Shown: piece after piece, positions 9,386-19,439 of the stretch
Layout of the letters: every line of letters begins with the position of its first letter
How positions within the stretch are numbered: the stretch's first letter is position 1
Origin: Brassica napus
Lineage: Eukaryota > Streptophyta > Magnoliopsida > Brassicales > Brassicaceae
DNA length: 64,000 bases
Direction of reading: 5' to 3'
Assembly: GCF_020379485.1 (NCBI RefSeq)
Contig: NC_063452.1
Span: 31,519,608 to 31,583,607 of the forward strand
Translations under genes and position numbers: made by a program
The notes under the pieces: generated by a model
Databases searched by the model: none
What the model was told of the DNA's origin: nothing
Seen by the model: the letters and a program-made list of their open reading frames with translations, nothing else

Positions 9386-9904
9386 TTCAGCATTAAGAAG
9401 TCGTGAGGATAACAACGGGCTAATAATCATGGAAAATATATGGTGTTCTTTAATTATCATATAAACTATATGTCGGTGCTACTCGACGAAAATATGAGAC
9501 ATCGTGATGTCTAAATCACATGCCTTTTTAATTTTTTACCCAAAGTTCCAAATGGTTGAATTAATTGAATGGACAACAGCAACTTTAAAAGGTTTTGTCT
9601 CTTCTCACTTCTTCATCCTTGGGAGAAAGAAACTGTCTAGTGTTCTCGAATCCAATTACGTTAAGAACTGATTCTGGTTGGTGACCGGATTATATTATTT
9701 TTTGTGAACTAGTTTAAAGTCTGATCGTTTCAGTGCATCTTTTATTTATTTATAAACCCACGTTTTTCATGTTTTAGTTATCTTTCTGATTTATGATATA
9801 TCATAGTTGTTACCACTTTTTGACTTAGTGTAAATCTTTTTTGAATATTTGTTATGTGTTTCGAGTTGATTTAAAATTATTTCAAGTCTAAGTACGTTTT
9901 AGAG
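9386..9904. other. Spacer between two retroelements, nothing recognised
   Basis: This is AT-rich sequence without a plausible ORF or terminal repeat. It may be the former upstream region of the secreted-protein gene at 5295-5648, separated from it by the LTR element, because the two target-site copies directly flank that element. Confidence 0.4.
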
Positions 9905-9937
9905 ATTTTGGAGAATTTAGAGCTTGAGAAAAGAAAA

Positions 9938-11030
9938 CTACGGCTTCGTATCAACAGCTTCTGGCTCGAACATCTGAGTTTCTTCTTCTTTAGCAGTGTC
10001 ACCTTCTTGTTGATTCTCTATCATGAATGGACCATCACCGTCGTCCATTGTAACTCCCCAAGACATACGAAACATTCCAGGTTCAATCTCCATGTTGTTG
10101 TTGGCTCCCTTCCAATTCCAACACGATTTCTCATTAAAGATCACATCTCTGCTTACAACTATTCTTCTCGAGCTTGGATTATAAAGCCTATAAGCTTTAG
10201 ATCCTGGTTCTAATCCGAGGTGAACCAGAGGATGTGATCGATCGTCGAGCTTCTTGAGGTGAACAGAGTCGACTTTTGCGTATGCAGGACAGCCGAAAAC
10301 TCTTATATGGCCAATGTTTGGTTTTCTTCCTCTCAATCTCTCATATGGAGTTTGACCCTTTAAGACTCTTGTGGGCATTCTATTGATTAAGTACGTGGCA
10401 TGGCTCACCGCTTCTTCCCACAAGTAGTTAGGCACACTTATTGCCTTTAGCATGCTTCGTGTTATCTCCATCAAAGTATGATTTTTTCTTTCGACAACAC
10501 CATTTTGTTGTGGTGTATAGGGAGATGTTAAGTGACGCCTTATTCCGTTGTTGCTGCAGAAATCTTGAATTCTTTCAAAGTAAACTCACCCCTTCTATCC
10601 GTACGTAGGGTTTTTATTTCTTTGTTGACGTCCTTCTTAACAAGCGTTTTGAAAGCTCTGAATATTTCAAATGCATCACTGTTTTTCTTTAATAATATTG
10701 ACCATATATACCTTGTGCAGCCATCAATTATTACAAAGATGTAACGATTGTTTTTGAGTGTGGTTGGTGATATAGGACCACACAAGTCGGTGTGTAGAAG
10801 TTCCAAAGCATGAGATGATCTATACACGGTTGCTTTAGGGAATGGCAAAGTTGCTTCTCTTCTTTGATCACCGGCAAGCCAATTACCATCTCTTGTGTTG
10901 ACATGGACCTCATAGTTTGGAAACTAATGTGTCCAAGTCTCGCATTCCATCTCCAAGGATCTTCATCAATCCTTGCATGTAGATAAGTAGTTTTCCCTAC
11001 CTTAAGAGAGATCTTAAACAAACGATTCAA
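9938..11030 (-). pseudogene. Copia integrase with gag-pre-integrase segment, frameshifted
   Basis: From 11030 downward the reading gives the gag-pre-integrase segment (RWNARLGHISFQTMRSMS), then after a frameshift the rve core: LLHTDLCGPISP (first Asp), FVIIDGCTRYIW (second Asp), LRTDRRGEF in place of the usual TDRGGEF, and after another frameshift near 10540 SPYTPQQNGVVERKN (catalytic Glu). The C-terminal part continues with PNYLWEEAVSHATYLINRMP, IGHIRVFGCPAYAKV and SRDVIFNEKSCW, then ends VDTKP at 9938. The three acidic residues of the DDE triad are visible but in different frames. It would have inserted cDNA into the genome; this copy is dead. Confidence 0.8.
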
Positions 11031-11220
11031 TCCCCATAAATACTTTTATAAGTAATCTTCAATTAGGGTCTCTCAAAGTTAGAAAGTCTTCCTTCATTCC
11101 AACGTTGCATCCTTGTTCTGTAGCTTGACCTAAGATTATTATATTACTCAGGAGTTCTTGAATGTAGTATATATCCGCTAGAAGCTTCTGTTCGCCCGTA
11201 TTTGCTTCGAATAGGATAGA
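11031..11220 (-). pseudogene. Degenerate protease-to-integrase linker of the copia element
   Basis: This short stretch between the protease motif (end 11221) and the gag-pre-integrase segment has several stops in all minus frames. By position it is the decayed protease C-terminal half. Confidence 0.45.
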
Positions 11221-12295
11221 TCATTTTCCGTTGATGTCAACGCAAGATCCATCTCCAAACTTAACAACTTTTCCTTTTATGTTTTCACTAAGCTCATAGA
11301 AATAAGATCGTTCGCCGGTCATATGGTTACTAGCACCATTATCTAAGTACGGCATTCCTTCTTCTCTTTTATTTTGCTCAATAGCTTTCGGTAAGACCTT
11401 TTCTTCGTTGAGGAATACGATCTCGTGCATGTATACAACATCGGCTTCCTTTGTTTCCTGTTTATTTAGCTCTTGGTCATCTTTCTTCTCGGGACAAACA
11501 GAGGCAAATTGACCTTTCTTGTCACACTTGAAGCAAGTAATGTTAGAGTAATCCTTCTTCTCTTTGCTTATATCTCGTGTGTTGCTCCTTCCACGCCCTC
11601 TTCCTGTGTTGCCTTGACCACGACCTCTGCCTCTTCCTCTTGACTTCTCTGTTCTCTTATTAGAGTTTGCATAGAGAAGATTTCCAAATGGCTCATGAGT
11701 CTCTTCATCGAGTATTCGTTCCTCGTATGCTTTGAGTCTCCCAATAATGTCTTCATAAGTTGTCTTGTTTAGGTCAAGAACTTGCTCGACTGAAGGTATG
11801 ATATGAATGTACTTGCTTCTTGGTAAGCTATTCAAGAACTTATTTACGAGTTTTGATTCTTCAAGTGTTTGACCTAAGAAGGCTGATTTCGCGGCTAGTT
11901 CCAATAACTTCCCAGAGAAGCTATCAATCGTGTCTGAGTCCTTCATCCTTAGGTGCTCAAACTCGTTCATTAGGGTTTGGAGACGAGCTTCCTTTACTTG
12001 TTCGGCGCCAAGGTTTCTTGATTTAATGGCTTCCCAGATCTCGTTAGGGGGAGTCTTGTTCTCCTACCTGTAGAATTAGATTCTCAGGTATGGACTGAAA
12101 CAATAGTGCTATTATGATGGCGTTCTTATCTTCATCCGTTGAACCTGGTTCAATGGATTCCTAAACCTTATGAACTCTCAACAAAACTTTCATCCTCATC
12201 GACCAGACGGTATAGTTCGATGAAGATAGCATCGGACATACAACTGCGGATGGTACCGAATCTCTTGTCTTCATTGGAGGCTTCGTATCACCCAT
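11221..12295 (-). pseudogene. Copia gag with CCHC knuckle and degenerate protease motif
   Basis: The ATG at 12295-12293 lies just downstream of the primer site. Coding gives [19 protein letters not shown], then [20 protein letters not shown] followed by an in-frame TAG, ESIEPGSTDEDKNAI, a frameshift near 12055, and NEIWEAIKSRNLGAEQVKEA leading into the UBN2 core (LMNEFEHLRMKDSDTIDSF). An RGRGRGRGQG basic region and a knuckle CFKCDKKGQFASVC (the His is replaced by Gln) follow. The protease site reads YLDNGASNHMTG, where the catalytic DSG has become DNG. Loss of the knuckle His and the protease Ser, plus the stop and the frameshift, indicate decay. Confidence 0.78.
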
Positions 12296-12330
12296 CGTTT
12301 ATGTCTTGACTTCTAAGAGCAGAACCTGGC

Positions 12331-12342
12331 GCTCTAATACCA
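12331..12342 (-). promoter_or_regulatory. Primer-binding site (tRNA-iMet) of the truncated copia element
   Basis: On the minus strand it reads TGGTATTAGAGC, one substitution from TGGTATCAGAGC. It lies between the gag start at 12295 and the presumed LTR. Confidence 0.75.
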
Positions 12343-12615
12343 AATAAAGTCGTAGTAAACGAACGTGAAGCTTGTATAAAACTGTCCTTCATTTTATTTA
12401 GTTTAGAAACTATCTCAAAACTAAACAACAAGCTTGTAATCTTCCTTATAGATTCATCACACAAGATGATCTACATATATAGGCAATAGAAGTCATTCTC
12501 TATCCTATTACATATGGAAATAGGAAATTCCTTTATTCTAATCCTAATTAGATAAGTTATCCTACTTCCTTAATAAATAACTTATTACACAAGTAATGTT
12601 GAAGCTTATTCAACA
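12343..12615 (-). repeat. Presumed 5' LTR of the truncated copia element
   Basis: On the minus strand the segment begins TGTTGAATAAGCTTCAAC, a typical copia LTR start, and ends next to the primer site, giving about 270 bp. The CA end is mutated. No second copy exists in the window, so the boundaries are inferred only from the TG start and the primer site. Confidence 0.5.
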
Positions 12616-12754
12616 AGTCGGAGACGATTTCTGATGACAATCTCGATTTACACCCACCTTAGTGTCGGTCGACACTCCCCTTGTTTCATGAGAAAAGCTG
12701 AATTTAAAGATATTGCAAAAAAAAAAATCCATTACACTTATTAGCAGAAGAAGC

Positions 12755-13110
12755 CATATCGTGGTTTTAGACTATTTTTTTTAAGTTTTTAAGAGTTTTG
12801 TTAGACACACTTGGATAGAGACAGATGAGGGCTTAGACTGGAGAGAGATCTGAACTCCTTCAGAGAGAAGATCGTATACTCTCGTTTTTTTAACTCAAAT
12901 TACATCTATTATGCATTTCATACATATGTAGATTGGTATTCTCTATGTCTGAATAATTTCATTGTTAGATTTAAGGTTATTGAATGAATTGTTAGATTTG
13001 ATAAGATTGTTAGGGTAATTTATTAGTTCTTCATATAAATTGTTTGCAACGCTAATTTCTCGATTAATCTTAGGATAATTGTCAGACACGAGAGTGTAAT
13101 CAATTTTGGA
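12755..13110 (+). repeat. Left arm of a diverged inverted repeat pair
   Basis: This segment matches the reverse complement of 14950-15420. Shared blocks are GAGAGAGATCTGAACTC (about 12840; its counterpart near 15295 reads GAGTTCAGATCTCTCTCTCC), GAGAGAAGAT, TTATTGAATGAATTGTT against TTAATGAATGAATGGTT, and ATTGTTAGGGTAATTTATTAG against ATTGTTAGGGTAGTCAATTAG. It is noncoding and looks like the leader of an unidentified retroelement or the arm of a foldback element. Homologous sequence may extend to about 13500. Confidence 0.5.
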
Positions 13111-13955
13111 ACTGAACTTAGAAGAGCTAAATATTTATTCGCAGAGAGAGAGTTGGTTTAAATATTTATGTACTGCAATAATCAAACCTGAGTTTATTGA
13201 TTGTCTGAAATAATTGAATTCGCAATGAGACTTGGAATTCTAGGATTTAGACATTAGGTAATCTCTGCAACGAGAGTTGATTGACTACTGTTTGAGTTTG
13301 ATAAAGCAAATCTAAATTAAACCCTTGATAATCTATCTTGTCTGCAGTTCTGAAATACCTGCGAGCTTCCCTGAGTCTAACACCTCCCGTCTCTGATAAC
13401 TTACAACCTGCATGTTTTAATTGTTATTTACTATATTTCATTCTCTATTGTTTAGCTTGAATTCAAAAACCAAATTCTGTCTATATCCTAGAATCCCAAA
13501 TCTATTTACCAATTAAAATAATCCATATAAGCATTAAAAACATCTATCTATTAAAATAGAAGTCACAACTTCATTTCATGTGTGATATTTTAAGTTGGAA
13601 CATCCATCAGGAACTCATTTCATTTAGTTGTCCTATATTAATATCACCTTAACTGTCCTAACATTAATGTATAAAAATATTGTACAGCATTATCCAAAAG
13701 AATAAACTAAGAATCTCGTGCCATTAAGTAGATAAACCTATAATTATGGTTCAAGAAAATCTGTTCAAACATACTATTTTCCTAAATTTACTATTTACAT
13801 TCAAATAGTAAATCATATTCATGAGACTATACAAACGAAAAAGATTTTAACCTTTTATCAAGCATACTCACACGAAATCATCATCTCGTGTGAAACAAGG
13901 AATAATTTTTGCAGCTTCGGTTTTTGTTCTTTTTTTTTGTCAACAACAAACAGAT

Positions 13956-14237
13956 TCATATAGACTTTGTAAACCAAACTATTAGCTCCGCGTCCATATG
14001 GACAACAAAAGACGGTTGATTTCTTGCACTGCGTGCTAGACTGTCCGCCCTTGAATTCTGCGTCCGTGGTATATGAATGAGCTCTGTACTGTTGAAACTT
14101 TCCTTCAATAACTTTATGTCTTCCAAATAACTTGCAAAGGCTGACCACTCTTCAGGTTCAGAAACCATCTTCACCAATTGAGAACAATCTGTTGCAAATG
14201 TGACGTTTAACTGTCTTAGATTCCTCATACATTTCAT
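13956..14237 (-). pseudogene. RNase H-like (RVT_3) domain fragment inside the Helitron
   Basis: Read from 14237 down it gives MRNLRQLNVTFATDCSQLVK, MVSEPEEWSAFASYLEDIK and HIPRTQNSRADSLARSARN. This is the C-terminal half of the RNase H-like domain found at the end of many Brassicaceae LINE retrotransposons and related plant proteins; ATDCSQLV carries the catalytic-type Asp and SRADSLAR the last conserved Asp. The N-terminal part with the first active-site residues is missing. It is about 94 codons and open until FTKSI. It is most simply a captured or inserted LINE fragment. Confidence 0.7.
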
Positions 14238-14916
14238 ATAGACTGTGTTTTTGTTCTTAGAGCTGGAGGATTGATCATGAGGCTAAAGAAAGAAGATGAG
14301 ACATAGGAAAAAAAAAAATAAGCCTAACCACCAATTAAAAATATACACTTTAATTTCCCTGGAAAAAACCAGTTACTACTTTTTGGCTGTTTATAATTGG
14401 ATTAGTCTAATTTGGAATGACTCATTTGATATGTTATCATACTATATTGGCCAATTTAAAAGATTTTTAAGTCACCGAACTGTTGATTAGTGTATATGAA
14501 TATTTTACCATATATTATTCAGATTAGTCCTTTATTCATATGTTGAGACAACTAATACTAAATGCTTAAAAATTAGTGTATAAAAATATTTTAAAATTGT
14601 TATAAATATCAAATAAAACTACTAAATTATATTTTTTATAACATAAACTGAAAACTTACATATAAAATTTTAGTTTTAACAATATAAAAGTTAAATTAAA
14701 AATAATTTGAAATGTGTTGAACTTTGTATATCTTAGTTCGTCTAATATATGAACCGAAAATCTAATTAAATAGATATATAATAAAAGTAACAAATACGTA
14801 TGACAATTTCAAATAATTAATTTAATAAAAAAAATATAAACAACATATTATTGTGTTTGAAAAATAGTATAAATATTTATTATATATATATATATATAAT
14901 AAAGTGAAAACAAACA

Positions 14917-14934
14917 CCCGTGCGGTTGCGCGGG
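14917..14934 (+). repeat. Helitron 3' terminal hairpin
   Basis: CCCGTGC, a GGTT loop, then GCGCGGG form a 7 bp stem with one G-T pair, 7 bp before the terminal CTAG (14942-14945). This is the termination structure expected in Helitrons. Confidence 0.85.
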
Positions 14935-14949
14935 TCAAATTCTAGTATT

Positions 14950-15420
14950 TGATTAGTTTACTAAACTCCTAAACCAAATATCCGTAATTTAGACATAATT
15001 TGGGGATACGTAATTTAACTCATCTAAATTCAGTTCAGGTAATTAATCATGTTGTCTCATCTATCAATTATTCTAGAATCTAATAGCTTTAAGAACAACT
15101 TAGCTGAAAAACTAATTGACTACCCTAACAATTCAATCGAGTCAAACCATTCATTCATTAACCTTTGAAGAACCCTAAATCTAAAAATGGTACTACTCAG
15201 TCATGAGCAAGAAAACACAAATCAAATCTGAATCAATTGCGTAATTAAATAATAGAGTAAAAAAAATAGTTCAAAATCTTCTCTCAACAGGTATGAGTTC
15301 AGATCTCTCTCTCCAAAAAGCTCCATGCTCTAATCTCTCAGTATCCAAGCATAAGTTACAAAAACTCTAAAAATTAAGATATAATCTAAACACACAAATT
15401 GGGCTCTTTTGCCATTAAAT
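14950..15420 (-). repeat. Right arm of the inverted repeat pair
   Basis: This is the reverse-complement counterpart of 12755-13110. The order of the shared blocks is mirrored around the Helitron. The arms are clearly diverged and no coding is seen. Confidence 0.5.
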
Positions 15421-15429
15421 AAAACTTCT

Positions 15430-16679
15430 GGAAATTTTTAATATCTTCAAAATTGGAATGTCTCGTAAAAAGTGGAGGGTGACGACTGAGGCCAAGGGTG
15501 GTGCCGATTAACACATAGACTTAGAAATTGACTCCAACTAGATCTTTGAAGGTTCATGGTCCGCCAGTCTCCAAATTGCTCCAGAAGCTGCAATGTTGTC
15601 CAAAACGTACCTAAATATACAATGACTCTAAAACGACTCGAAATATATACGAAACACTCTAAAACCAGACTTATATAATGGTCAAAAACCAGTACAAACC
15701 ATGAAATATCAGATGCCGATCTTCATATTAGTTTTGACCATTATGTGATTCATAGGGAGTGATTGAAGATGTTTTTTTCCATCTAAAGTTTATGAGCTCA
15801 CATACAAAGTCAAAAAGGGGCAAATTGAAGATGCAGTTTTATATAAGGTTTTGTATTAGTTCGCAAAGTATTACATGAGGTATTACATGTGTGTGTCATG
15901 AAGATGGGTTGTGTTAGAGTTTGTGTATTGTAATGTGCGTAGACTTGTTAAGCTTGAAAAGAGAAAAAAAGAACATGTGCTTGAAGATAAACATACATGG
16001 AAATTTGAAGAGTAAGTTTTCCATTAAAGAGAAAGGAAAGTTGTTTAAAGTGCTCCGGAAGATCTTGAGTAGCAAGTTTATATATGGTATACAAGGAAGA
16101 CATGTCTTTACGAAGAAAATTGTCTATGCAAAATAAGAAAACCGAGAGATATGTATTTGGCGCTTGTGTGATCAAGATTTTGGTGTTATTGCTCTGCATT
16201 AGGTGATGACATAGTTGGTGAATTATTTTCAGAGAGATTGAATGTAGATTCAAAGGGAGTTTAGTTCAGAGTCATGTGATCCTAATAGATCGAATTTTAG
16301 ACGGTGAGTTTTAATTTATGATTGAGTTATCCTAAATAATTTTTTATTGTAATAGAAACGATGGTAATTCAAGAGAATTGTACATAATTTATGCATTACC
16401 AAATTGGTCTAATTTGCTTTCTTGTTCTATGAATTTGAAAAAAAAAAAACTAGTGTCATTTACGTTTTACTATTTATGTTCTAGTCTCTTCCTCACTAAC
16501 ATTTTTCATTGATATTGAGCCCAGACCAAAGTAACAAATTTGTCAAATACCGATGTCACCGAATCTAACTATGGCTAGACGACCGCTTGTAACCAGCTTA
16601 TGTTATAATCTATAAATGTTCCATTTTCCACCTATACAGATTTCCCTGAATTTCATCTTCCCTGTATATAGCTCCTTAC
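15430..16679. other. Intergenic region, no gene recognised
   Basis: Short inverted words such as ATAATGGTCAAAA (15677) and TTTTGACCATTAT (15732) suggest a small foldback. The open frames at 15921-16136 (+) and 15948-16253 (-) overlap each other and show no known motif. The 3' flank of the NdhT gene lies at the right edge. Confidence 0.4.
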
Positions 16680-17477
16680 CTAGTAATAAGGATCTTTAAA
16701 GACAACCACATACACTATACAACAAACGGCAAATACAATGATCAAAACATCGAACGTAAGAGCGGTCATGGCTTGATCACTAAGCTCCATGTTCCTTCCA
16801 CCTAACCGATCAACCATATCGGGTATAGATTCATAATTCCGAAATTCTTGCTCTTTCGGATCCTCAAGCTTCATTCTCATCTTCTCAGCTTGACGACTAG
16901 CAACCTCCTGAGCCAGTGTCCAGTCATAGAATCTCCTACTCTCCTCGTCGCTCAAAACATCGTAGACTTCTTTTAGTTTCATGAACTTGTCTGAAGCTGT
17001 TTTAAGTGGTAATGAAGTTGTGTCTGGATGATACTCTTTCGATAATCTCCGGTAAGCAGATTTTATATCTTCAAGATCAGCATCCGTGGAAACACCCAAG
17101 AATCTGACAATGATACAGTTACCATTTATAATTCGATTTGGAAAAAATACAAGTATCTTGAGATCTTACTGGTAATGAGAATCAAAAGAATCTTTGATTA
17201 GTTCAGCAAATTTGTCATCACTGAAAAGATTGGTATCATCAGGTTTGATCGGGTCGGATCCTCCACCTATCCACCCATCGTCCGGGTTTTCCCAGTGGAT
17301 TCTTGTGTCTACTCCAGGCAATGGTTTTGTTGGACCTTGTGATGCGTGAATAAGCCTCACCCTTCTTCTCGTTATATTTCTAAATGCTCCCATCCTGTCA
17401 ATGAACTGCATGCTGTTTTGGATTTTTGGAAAACAAATGCATGTAGTTCGAGCATAAGTGGAAGCTGGAGAAGCCAT
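16680..17477 (-). CDS. NdhT: NAD(P)H dehydrogenase-like subunit T: chloroplast J-domain membrane protein
   Basis: There are two exons: 17477-17170 (308 nt) and 17103-16680 (424 nt), with a 66 bp GT/AG intron at 17169-17104. Together they give 243 aa, and the intron splits a Gln codon. Residues 1 to about 50 are Ser/Arg-rich without acids, like a chloroplast transit peptide. The J domain spans about 101-165 (YQFLGVSTDADLEDIKSAYR) with the HPD motif at 128-130. A single transmembrane segment at about 217-238 (FDVLIIVFAVCCIVYVVVF) precedes the end KDPYY. A J domain with a C-terminal anchor and the IPDMVDRLGG segment matches NdhT/CRRJ, a subunit of the stromal edge of the chloroplast NDH complex for cyclic electron flow. 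The gene is intact. A generic thylakoid DnaJ protein is the alternative. Confidence 0.85.
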
Positions 17478-17674
17478 GGGCGTACTGTTTGTTTCAAAAT
17501 AGTTTGTTGCTTGTTTCTTCTCTTTTCTTTTTTTATGATTTTGGTTACGGTTTGGCCGCGGAAACTTGTCTCATGGCCTCAATATATGTGTGGCTTAGAG
17601 TTTCTATCTCTTATTGTCCTATCTACTGTCCACTAGAATATGAATGAACAAAAAATAAAGATCCATAAAAAATT

Positions 17675-17848
17675 CAGTTCACACATTTTCCCTGTTGGAT
17701 AGCTTATGAATATTTTTAAAATTATATATTATTTGCGGACCAAATATATCATCATTAAACATCACTTAGAACTGTTGTATATGGCCATAAATAATAAATA
17801 AAATACAAATATTCATAAGCTATTCAACAGAAAAAAATGTGTTAACTG
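17675..17848. mobile_element. Small MITE with long terminal inverted repeats
   Basis: CAGTTCACACATTTT then TGGATAGCTTATGAATATTT at the left is mirrored by AAATATTCATAAGCTATTCA and AATGTGTTAACTG at the right. The arms span about 40 bp around a ~90 bp AT-rich centre, total 174 bp. ATT flanks both ends (17672-17674 and 17849-17851), a possible 3 bp target duplication. It has no coding capacity. It lies about 200 bp upstream of the NdhT start codon. Confidence 0.7.
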
Positions 17849-17851
17849 ATT

Positions 17852-18174
17852 CCTTTTTTTTTCTTTTGAACTTCGTTGAACTGAATTTTCTATAGTTGGA
17901 TTTTAGTTACACTAATTTTCTGTGGTAAACTGATTCCAGAAAGCAATGTATTAAAGAGGATATTTATAACCTACTAATTTAATAATATAAGTTATTTATT
18001 AATGGGGATATATTTAGAGACTGTTAGACATAAATTGTTAGACGAATTCTGGAGAGACCAGAGAGTTTGAATCAAACTAAAATACTCAACTAACTTAAGC
18101 CATAAGTTTGTATAGTATTTGTGTAGTTAATCGTTTTTGGAGTTAAAATTCATCTTTCAGCGGTTATGGTTGGT
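17852..18174. other. AT-rich spacer, nothing recognised
   Basis: The sequence between the MITE and the RNase H remnant has no coding potential. Confidence 0.4.
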
Positions 18175-18535
18175 CATAGAAAGATTCATCAAAAGAAATT
18201 CAGCTTTTAGGAATCAGAAACGTTAAGAGAAGACTCTTGCCACTACATGTGGAAGAAGATGCACTTTTATGCACAGTGAAATGTATGACTTGGTATTTCA
18301 AACGTCTGTGTTTTGGAACAGATAGTAAGGATTTGATACCTATACTTCAAAATCCAAGAGAATTGTCTATCTTTTGTATAGAATTGAAGGAAATAGCGAA
18401 TATGGAAAGTTTTCAAGATTTCTAAATTGGATATTTCTTCGAGCTGGAAATACAACATCAAATTCTTTAACTAAGACGTCTATAATATTTCATAGAAATC
18501 ATTATTTTGTTAATGGTTCTATGCAGGTTTAGTTA
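18175..18535 (+). pseudogene. Decayed RNase H-like (RVT_3) fragment
   Basis: The frame reads PLHVEEDALLCTVKCMTWYF, then LCFGTDSKDLIPILQN and ELSIFCIELKEIA, and after a frame change FLRAGNTTSNSLTKTSII and FHRNHYFVNGS. The pattern E-x-DALL, F-x-TD-x-x-DL, then R-x-x-N-x-x-x-x-SL is the RNase H-like domain seen also at 13956-14237, but clearly diverged. It is interrupted by a stop near 18425. It is probably a LINE 3' remnant on the plus strand. Confidence 0.5.
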
Positions 18536-18739
18536 AAACATCAAAACTAAAAAAATATTAGACAAAGTTTATAATTTCAGTGATATCAAATTTGGTATTA
18601 TTAATATTTATATGCAAATTATATTAACATGCAAATTTGTGTAAGATTATAATGATACCTTATTGTAGAAATGTTCTTAAAATTAAAGTTTGTTAGATTT
18701 TTCACTTAAAGAAACAAATATTCGAGCACTAAAGTTGTC

Positions 18740-18874
18740 TTCTCCATTTGGTTTTACTAAATCACAGGAGACGAGAAAAACTACTACCGATTACTCGCTG
18801 CGCTGTATACAGCCGCTGTCCAGGGGGCACAACTGAAAGCCTGCCTAACTGGCCACCCTATACCTCCATTCCAA
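18740..18874 (+). other. Exon-like remnant cut by a CACTA terminus
   Basis: After an acceptor-like TTTTACTAAATCACAG (ending near 18766), an open frame reads GDEKNYYRLLAALYTAAVQ then GAQLKACLTGHPIPPFQ up to the CACTA terminus at 18875. It resembles a real exon in composition, but I do not recognise the family. The transposon terminus interrupts it. Confidence 0.3.
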
Positions 18875-19439
18875 CACTACAAGAAAACATAGGCATTACA
18901 CAACGGTTTTCCGTGTTAATTCATTGTAATTGGAGTATTACGACGATCACAGTTTTATCTTAAATCTCCCGTCGTAACAAACGATTCATCGTAAATTCTT
19001 TGTTAAGGTTACAAAGAATTGTTTTCGTCATAAACACAAATCAGACATATCCGTCATAAATGTGTGGTTAAGTTTCGTCATAAACACCTAGTAAATTAGT
19101 CGTGAACTTTGAACGTTAACTCGTCGCTCTCTTTCATAAATATTTACGACGATGTAACTAGAAATTCATTCTAAACTCTCTGTAAATTTTACAAGTATAT
19201 CTTTGTAAAATTGTTCTAAATGTTATGAGTATTGAACAAAGTCTTCTACATAAAAGTATCGTAAAATTATCAACGAATTTACTTGGATTGTATAATTTAC
19301 TTTTTCATAATAAATTTAAATAATTAAAATTTAAACTAAAATTTAAATTTAAATAAATTAAAATTTAAAATTATAAAATAATAAATATTTCATGAAATAA
19401 ATATTTTTTAATATTTAAGTTTATAATACAAAACAAACA

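Larger units (their letters stand above)
9905..12615 (-). mobile_element. Truncated autonomous-type copia retrotransposon
   Basis: It reads on the minus strand from an LTR (about 12343-12615) through a tRNA-iMet primer site (12331-12342), gag, a degenerate protease motif, gag-pre-integrase and the integrase, and stops near 9905 within or after the integrase C-terminus. Reverse transcriptase, RNase H and the second LTR are absent. Several stops and frameshifts mark it as older than the neighbouring TR-GAG-like element. Confidence 0.8.
13543..14945 (+). mobile_element. Non-autonomous Helitron (ATREP-like), about 1.4 kb
   Basis: The 5' end reads TCTATCTATTAAAATAGAAG after an A (13542), matching the TC start and the TATTAAAA-AGAAG signature of Brassicaceae ATREP Helitrons. 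The 3' end has a GC-rich hairpin (14917-14934) in AT-rich DNA, followed by TCAAATTCTAG and a T, giving the CTRR terminus and A|T insertion without target duplication. The exact start could be 13543 or 13547. It has no Rep/helicase coding, so it is non-autonomous. It contains an RNase H-like coding fragment on the minus strand. Confidence 0.75.

Noticed and set aside
10532..10744. Plus-strand ORF in the copia integrase region
   Set aside because: It is antisense to integrase motifs on the minus strand.
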